In this document: in pieces, positions 60,073-64,000 of the stretch
Layout: each line of letters begins with the position of its first letter
Position numbering within the stretch: position 1 is the first letter of the stretch
NCBI GenBank assembly: GCA_963839365.1
Contig: CAWIUT010000001.1
Coordinates: 930,001 to 994,000, forward strand
Direction: 5' to 3'
From: DASSKA01 sp963839365
GTDB taxonomy: Bacteria > Actinomycetota > Actinomycetes > Propionibacteriales > Nocardioidaceae
Length of the DNA stretch: 64,000 bases
Position numbers and translations under genes: made by a program
The notes under the pieces: model-generated
Told to the model about the DNA's origin: nothing
What the model saw: only the letters and a program-made list of their open reading frames with translations
Database searches by the model: none

Positions 60073-60711
60073 TCAGGTCCGCTCAATGACCGCGCATGCT
60101 CCGGCTTCGATCAGCCCCGCTCGTCGGTCCGGCGACTTGGCTAGGCCGATGACCGCGACTCCGGCTGCTCGGCCGGCTTCCACGTCCGATACGGAATCAC
60201 CGACAAAGACCGTCTCTCTCGCTGGCACCCGCAGCCAATCAGCACAGGCAAGGACGTACGCCGGGCTTGGCTTCATGAGGCGCACGCTTTCGGGGGTCCG
60301 ACATGCATAGACTTCGAAACCCAAGTCCATGCGCTCGGCGAAGAGCCTCACCGCTGCTTCGCTGTTGTTGCTCGCTATGCCTACCGGCAAGGAGTTGATT
60401 CGGGCGAGATCCAGGAGCCATCCGATCTCAGGACCGAGCTCGCTTGTTCGTGCGCACTCGACCTCGACCTCCGTGCATGCCAGTTCAACGCTGGCGAGCC
60501 TGCTCGGCGCGTGTCGGAAGGTCCATCGCAGCACGGCGAGATGATCGTTAGTCTCCGCAATGCAAACCGGCAAGTGGAGCCCCTCCAGCGGTTGCCGCGC
60601 CCGGTTCGCTGCTGCTCTGTTCCTGGGCGGGGGCATTAGGGTCGTGATTGGGCCGTCGAAGTCCAGGAGCAGCGCCTTCGCCCTGCTGATGAGTGCTTCT
60701 GGTGAAGTCAT
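60073..60711 (-). CDS. HAD-family phosphatase
   Basis: A 212-residue haloacid-dehalogenase-fold phosphatase. Motif I is LLLDFDGPIT (nucleophile Asp), motif II is GIASNN, motif III contains the Lys of MKPSPAYV and motif IV is VFVGDSVSDVEAGRAAG. The cap region is small and helical, as in subfamily IA. The ATG overlaps the GntR stop (ATGA), so it is co-expressed with the island repressor. Pairing of a GntR regulator with a HAD protein is common in AICE-like elements; substrate is unknown. Confidence 0.88.
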   Translation of the reverse strand: MTSPEALISRAKALLLDFDGPITTLMPPPRNRAAANRARQPLEGLHLPVCIAETNDHLAVLRWTFRHAPSRLASVELACTEVEVECARTSELGPEIGWLLDLARINSLPVGIASNNSEAAVRLFAERMDLGFEVYACRTPESVRLMKPSPAYVLACADWLRVPARETVFVGDSVSDVEAGRAAGVAVIGLAKSPDRRAGLIEAGACAVIERT

Positions 60712-61550
60712 GAGGTCGGCCGAGCGATGGTGTCCCAGATGCTGCTGAACCATGTCCGTGTCTGGGCGACAAACTGGGAGCCAGTCGATTCGGGGTCCCC
60801 GTCGTCGGTGTACTGGAACATCACAGCGTCCTTGCCCATGGGGTCGTAGATCGACGCCCGCTTGCCGTTCAGCTTCACCTCGTGGCGGACCACCGGGTAG
60901 TAGCCGAAGAAGACGTCAACGTCATTGACGACGTACGCCTTGAAGAGCGGCGCAGACCCGTGCACACGCGCCTCTACCGTGGCCTCAGGGACGAGCCCGA
61001 GGTCGGCCAACTCCTCGACCGCATCCCGAATGGAGCCGGCATGGCGGGCACTGATCTCGGCCATGCGTTCACGGACGAGGCCTGACTCCTGTGGTTTATT
61101 GCTGGTCGCGACCGGCAGAGCTAGTGGTTGCGTCATGTCGGACAGCAGGAGCCGAATCTTGATCGATTGCGGACTCAGTCGGCCAGCCCGGACCTTGTCG
61201 AGTGGCTCCGCGATGATCCCGTGCAGCGTCTCGGCGGTGTAGCCGGAGAAGTCGATCCGAACGTGAGCCTCTTCGAAGGCCTTCTCGATGTGAGGACGTA
61301 GGCCTACAGGGCGAGCGGTGCGTTCGCGGACGAACATGCCGCTCCCCTGCCGGGAAGCGATGAGGCCCTCGTCCTTCAGGATGCGGAGAGCCTGCTGGAC
61401 TGTCATCCGCGCAACCCCGTACCGCTTCGACAGCTCGGCCTGGGACGGCAGCTTTTCGCCTGGCTCGACAGTGCGCGTCAAGATCGCAGCCCGCAGCGAC
61501 GCCGCCACCTGCTGATACGGCGGCCGGGGATCGTCGATGTCGAGGCTCAC
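60708..61550 (-). CDS. GntR-family repressor (KorSA-like)
   Basis: 280 residues. The N-terminal winged HTH (PPYQQVAASLRAAILTRTVEPGEKLPSQAELSKRYGVARMTVQQALRILKDEGLIASRQGSGMFV) is a textbook GntR DNA-binding domain. The larger C-terminal domain (residues 90-280) differs from FadR and UTRA and is of the type fused in AICE/plasmid Kor regulators. It is divergent from the transfer module at 61690 and three matching palindromic sites lie between. It should repress its own and the transfer promoter until an unknown signal lifts repression. Confidence 0.88.
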   Translation of the reverse strand: MSLDIDDPRPPYQQVAASLRAAILTRTVEPGEKLPSQAELSKRYGVARMTVQQALRILKDEGLIASRQGSGMFVRERTARPVGLRPHIEKAFEEAHVRIDFSGYTAETLHGIIAEPLDKVRAGRLSPQSIKIRLLLSDMTQPLALPVATSNKPQESGLVRERMAEISARHAGSIRDAVEELADLGLVPEATVEARVHGSAPLFKAYVVNDVDVFFGYYPVVRHEVKLNGKRASIYDPMGKDAVMFQYTDDGDPESTGSQFVAQTRTWFSSIWDTIARPTS

Positions 61551-61570
61551 AGGCCAAGGTTAACCATTTG

Positions 61571-61670
61571 ACTAGCCGAGTTGTGCAACTCGCCACCCAA
61601 AACCTTGACATGACTAGCCAACCTAGCCCTATCGTGTGCGTATCGGACACCTGACTAGCCAACCTAGTCA
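61571..61670. promoter_or_regulatory. Operator array for the GntR regulator and divergent promoters
   Basis: GACTAGCC occurs at 61571-61578, as part of GACTAGCCAACCTAGCC at 61613-61629, and as GACTAGCCAACCTAGTC (61654-61670), a perfect palindrome GACTAG-N5-CTAGTC. The sites start 42 and 41 bases apart, about four DNA turns, so they face the same side. TTGACA (61606-61611) with TATCGT (61631-61636, 19-base spacer) forms a candidate rightward promoter that overlaps the middle site. GTTGTGCAAC at 61581-61590 is another palindrome. Confidence 0.72.
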
Positions 61671-61689
61671 TTAGCGATAGGAGACCAGA

Positions 61690-62124
61690 ATGGCGATTCA
61701 GCGGCGGATCAAGTTTCAGCACGGTGACGTGTTCCCGGCGGGTGCGTTCTTGAAGGGCGCGGTGGAGCCGGTGTTGAACTACGACGCGGACCCTCGGCCG
61801 GATGGCTCTCGGCCGCAGGCGGTGGACAAGGAGACCGGGCTGCTGGTGTGGCAGGCCACTGTCCTGGATGCAGATGAGGGGGCCGGCAAGAAGGACACCG
61901 CGGTGACGGTGAAGTTCTTGGCGAAGGTGCAGCCGGTGCCGCCGGAGAACAAGACGCCGTTTCCGTGGACGCCGGTGGAGTTCAAGGGCCTGACCGCGCT
62001 CCCGTACGTCGATGAGAACGGGATGCGTCCCCGGATCGCGTGGTCGTTCCGTGCCGACAACATGGTGGCGCCGTCCAACGGCTCGGCCGCCTCGTCGGCT
62101 GCGCCGGGCAAGGGTGCGGCCTGA
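61690..62124 (+). CDS. Conserved AICE/plasmid protein
   Basis: 144 residues with RBS AGGAGA 5 bases before the ATG. The sequence (MAIQRRIKFQHGDVFPAGAFLKGAVEPVLNYD, GLLVWQATVLDADEGAGKKDTAVTVKFLAKVQPVPP, WTPVEFKGLTALPYV, WSFRADNM) is a compact beta-rich domain followed by a Ser/Ala tail. It recurs as the first gene after the Kor regulator in actinobacterial integrative elements, to my knowledge, with no assigned function. First gene of the rightward transfer operon. Stop overlaps the next ATG. Confidence 0.75.
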   Translation: MAIQRRIKFQHGDVFPAGAFLKGAVEPVLNYDADPRPDGSRPQAVDKETGLLVWQATVLDADEGAGKKDTAVTVKFLAKVQPVPPENKTPFPWTPVEFKGLTALPYVDENGMRPRIAWSFRADNMVAPSNGSAASSAAPGKGAA

Positions 62125-62324
62125 TGGCGGCGGCGGTCGAATGCCTCGGTACGGCAACAGCCCGGCTGGGTGAGGTCCACGACGCGGCCCTGGACGCGGC
62201 CCGGGCGTTGGACGGGGTGTCGGACTCGCTGTTCGACGGCGTCCGCGACGTCCTGGTGCGGCTGGATGAAGTCCGGCGTGGCGTGGTGCGGGCGCGGGAT
62301 GCACTGGATCAGGCGGGCGCGTGA
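62124..62324 (+). CDS. Small helical protein of the transfer module
   Basis: 66 residues (MAAAVECLGTATARLGEV, ALDGVSDSLFDGVRDVLVRLDEVRRGVVRARDAL), predicted all-helical with heptad-like spacing, no membrane segment. The ATG at 62124 overlaps the upstream stop as TGATG and its own stop overlaps the next start, so it is translationally coupled. Function unknown; small proteins here often assist the TraB/FtsK translocase. Confidence 0.6.
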   Translation: MAAAVECLGTATARLGEVHDAALDAARALDGVSDSLFDGVRDVLVRLDEVRRGVVRARDALDQAGA

Positions 62325-63896
62325 TGAGCCGCCAGACACGAAACAGCCTGGCCGGTGCTGGCCTGTCCACGGCTTCGGGCCTGGGCGACCGCGTGGTCTG
62401 GCTGGGTCGGTGGTGTCGTCGGCATCGTCGCTGGCTCGGCCTGTGGCTGGTCTCCGGAGCGGTGTCGCTGCTGGTCGGGTCGCCCTCGTCGGCGGCCTGG
62501 TCGGCGGCGGCCGGGGCCGGTCCGGGGGTGGTGTGCTGCTGCTGGTCGGCGGTCGGCCCGCGGTCGTATGAGCTGCTGGTTGCGCGGCCGTCACGGCGGT
62601 TCGGCTGGTGGTGGTACGCCCGGCGGCGCTGGCAGCGACTGGCGCGGGTGTGCGGCCTCTCGCGACCGTCAGGTGGTCCGTGCGACCCGCACCGGTCGCG
62701 GTGAGCCTGACGAGGTTCGCCGCTGGGTCGCACCCCGGCTCGTCCGGGTCCGCACACACAGCCATTCGGTGGATCTGCGGATCCGAGCGCGGGCCGGGCA
62801 GACCCTGACGGAACTCGAAGCGGGTGCGGAGCGGCTGGCCACCACGTTCGCGGCCGTCGCGTATCGGGTCTGGCCGGTGTCCGGGTCGACGGTGGTGGTG
62901 CAGCTGATGATGCTCGACGCACTCACGTATGCCCGGGCCGCGGTAGAGCCTGAGCCCCGTGCGGTCGCCGAGTCCGTGCGCCTCGGTCGGACTCAGTCGG
63001 GCCGGGACTGGCGGCTGCAACTGCGCGGCCGTCACACCCTGGTCGCCGGCTGCTCCGGGGCGGGCAAGGGCTCGGTGCTGTGGGGCATCTGCTGCGGCCT
63101 CGCCCCCGCCGTCAAGGTGGACATGGTCCGGCTGTGGGGCATCGACCTCAAACGCGGTGTCGAGCTGGCGATGGGCGAGCCCCTGTTCTCGACCCGCGCC
63201 TACACCCCGACCGACGCTCTGGACGTGCTGAGGGCGCTGATGCGGGTCACCGACACTCGCGGCCAGAAGATGGCCGGCACCACCCGGCTCCACCAGCCCA
63301 CGGTCGGGGACCCGCTGCACGTCCTGGTCATCGACGAACTCGCCGCGCTCACCGCGTACGCCGACCTCGACGTACGCCGGGAAGCCGGACGGCTGCTGGC
63401 CGAGATCCTGACCCAGGGCCGCGCGCTCGGCGTTGTGGTGGTGGCGTGCGTGCAGGACCCCCGCAAGGACGTGGTGGCCATGCGTGGCCTGTTCACCCAG
63501 ACCGTCGCGCTGCGGCTGCGGTCGGTCGAGGAGACCGTGATGGTGCTCGGCGACGGCATGTCACGAGTAGCCCCGGCGCATCGGATCAGCCCCCTTGTCC
63601 AGGGCACGGCGTGGGTAGTCGAGGACACCGGAGCCGCGGACCGCGTTCGCGCCGACTTCTGGTCCGACGACCTGATCCGGGACCTCTCTCGCCGCTACGC
63701 GACCACAGTCCGGGTCGACACCGACACTGAGCCGGATACGGCACCACATGCGCAGCCCTCGTGGGCGACCGAGCATCCGACGCATGACCCGCGAGCAGCT
63801 CAGTCTGCGCGCAAGCCTCGGAAGCCGCGCAAGCCACGAGGAGCCCGCCAGGCCACCACGTTGTCGACGGGTGAACCGGAGGACGGTGCGGCATGA
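62324..63896 (+). CDS. FtsK/SpoIIIE-type DNA translocase (TraB-like), frameshifted as sequenced
   Basis: The N-terminal part (62324-62670) encodes a membrane segment (WLGLWLVSGAVSLLVG) and WWWYARRRWQRLARVCGL in one frame. The main part continues in the next frame with PRLVRVRTHSHSVDLRIRARAGQTLTELEAGAERLA, Walker A VAGCSGAGKGSVLW, HVLVIDELAALTAYADLDVRREAGRLLAEILTQGRALGVVVVACVQDPRKDVV, a typical FtsK motor. Reading through at about 62660-62690 with one base skipped gives a single protein of about 520 residues. In AICEs such proteins move double-stranded DNA between mycelial cells. The C-terminal 60 residues are basic and Pro-rich. Confidence 0.82.
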
Positions 63897-64000
63897 CGCC
63901 GGCACGCAACCAAGAGCTTCAGGCCCTGGCGGCTCGGGCTGGTGTGCCGGCTCGGCTGATGAGGTGGTGGATCTCCCTGTTCGAGCCGAGCAGCCTGCTC
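63893..64000 (+). CDS. Start of a probable replication initiator (partial)
   Basis: ATG at 63893 overlaps the translocase stop (ATGA) and the frame runs to the window end as MTPARNQELQALAARAGVPARLMRWW. In AICEs the replication initiator or primase-like gene follows the translocase in this place, but these 36 residues alone do not prove it. Confidence 0.4.
   Translation, partial: MTPARNQELQALAARAGVPARLMRWWISLFEPSSLL

Overview
The window is 64 kb of very GC-rich DNA with strongly GC-biased third codon positions, GTG/TTG starts and an actinobacterial gene order (tilS, hpt, ftsH, folE, folP, folB, folK, DUF3180 on one strand). Sortase-type, Eis-like, ANTAR, RsbA-like and AICE-type genes fit an actinomycete. 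A member of the Nocardioidaceae is my best guess, but no rRNA or complete tRNA is present to confirm it.

Layout. 0-2.4 kb: osmoprotectant-type ABC ATPase and a double-GNAT protein. 2.5-3.2 kb: a secreted collagen-like protein. 3.7-9.9 kb: a tightly overlapping folate operon read leftward from ftsH (ftsH-folE-folP-NTF2-like-folB-folK-DUF3180-coiled-coil protein) that ends at a strong intrinsic terminator; folP carries an apparent +1 frameshift. 10.1-16.6 kb: hpt, tilS, a DUF2342-type metalloprotease, a PBP4-type peptidase and ppa. A DUF559 gene flanked by 63-bp inverted repeats sits between tilS and hpt. 16.7-22.6 kb: an acyl-CoA oxidase-like enzyme, an NlpC/P60 wall hydrolase and a Gly/Ser-rich LPNTG wall protein. 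22.7-25.8 kb: a ykoEDC-type ECF thiamine transporter under a TPP riboswitch. 25.9-49.6 kb: a mosaic of metabolic, membrane, lipoprotein and acetyltransferase genes, including a frameshifted esterase and a 2-hydroxyacid dehydrogenase relic.

50.9-64 kb is a horizontally acquired island. Its left edge is a 45-bp 3' fragment of tRNA-Thr(CGT), an att site; a decayed integrase lies just outside. Inside are a toxin-antitoxin-SecB-like chaperone (TAC) operon, a complete type I restriction-modification system (hsdM-hsdS-hsdR), a HAD phosphatase and a GntR (KorSA-like) repressor. Facing them is an AICE-type module: a conserved AICE protein, a small coiled-coil protein, an FtsK/TraB translocase and the start of a probable replication initiator that runs off the window. 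Orientation of the tRNA fragment places the intact tRNA and the rest of the element beyond 64 kb.

How the parts work together: the fol genes make tetrahydrofolate from GTP; the ECF genes import thiamine or a precursor when TPP is low; the island combines self-transfer functions with two host-protection or addiction systems. The least explained items are the DUF559 gene with its palindromic terminal repeats, a third copy of that palindrome 8 kb away, and a duplicated hairpin element flanking the att site. Three genes (folP, an esterase, the FtsK gene) each appear broken by one base, which may reflect sequencing error rather than decay.
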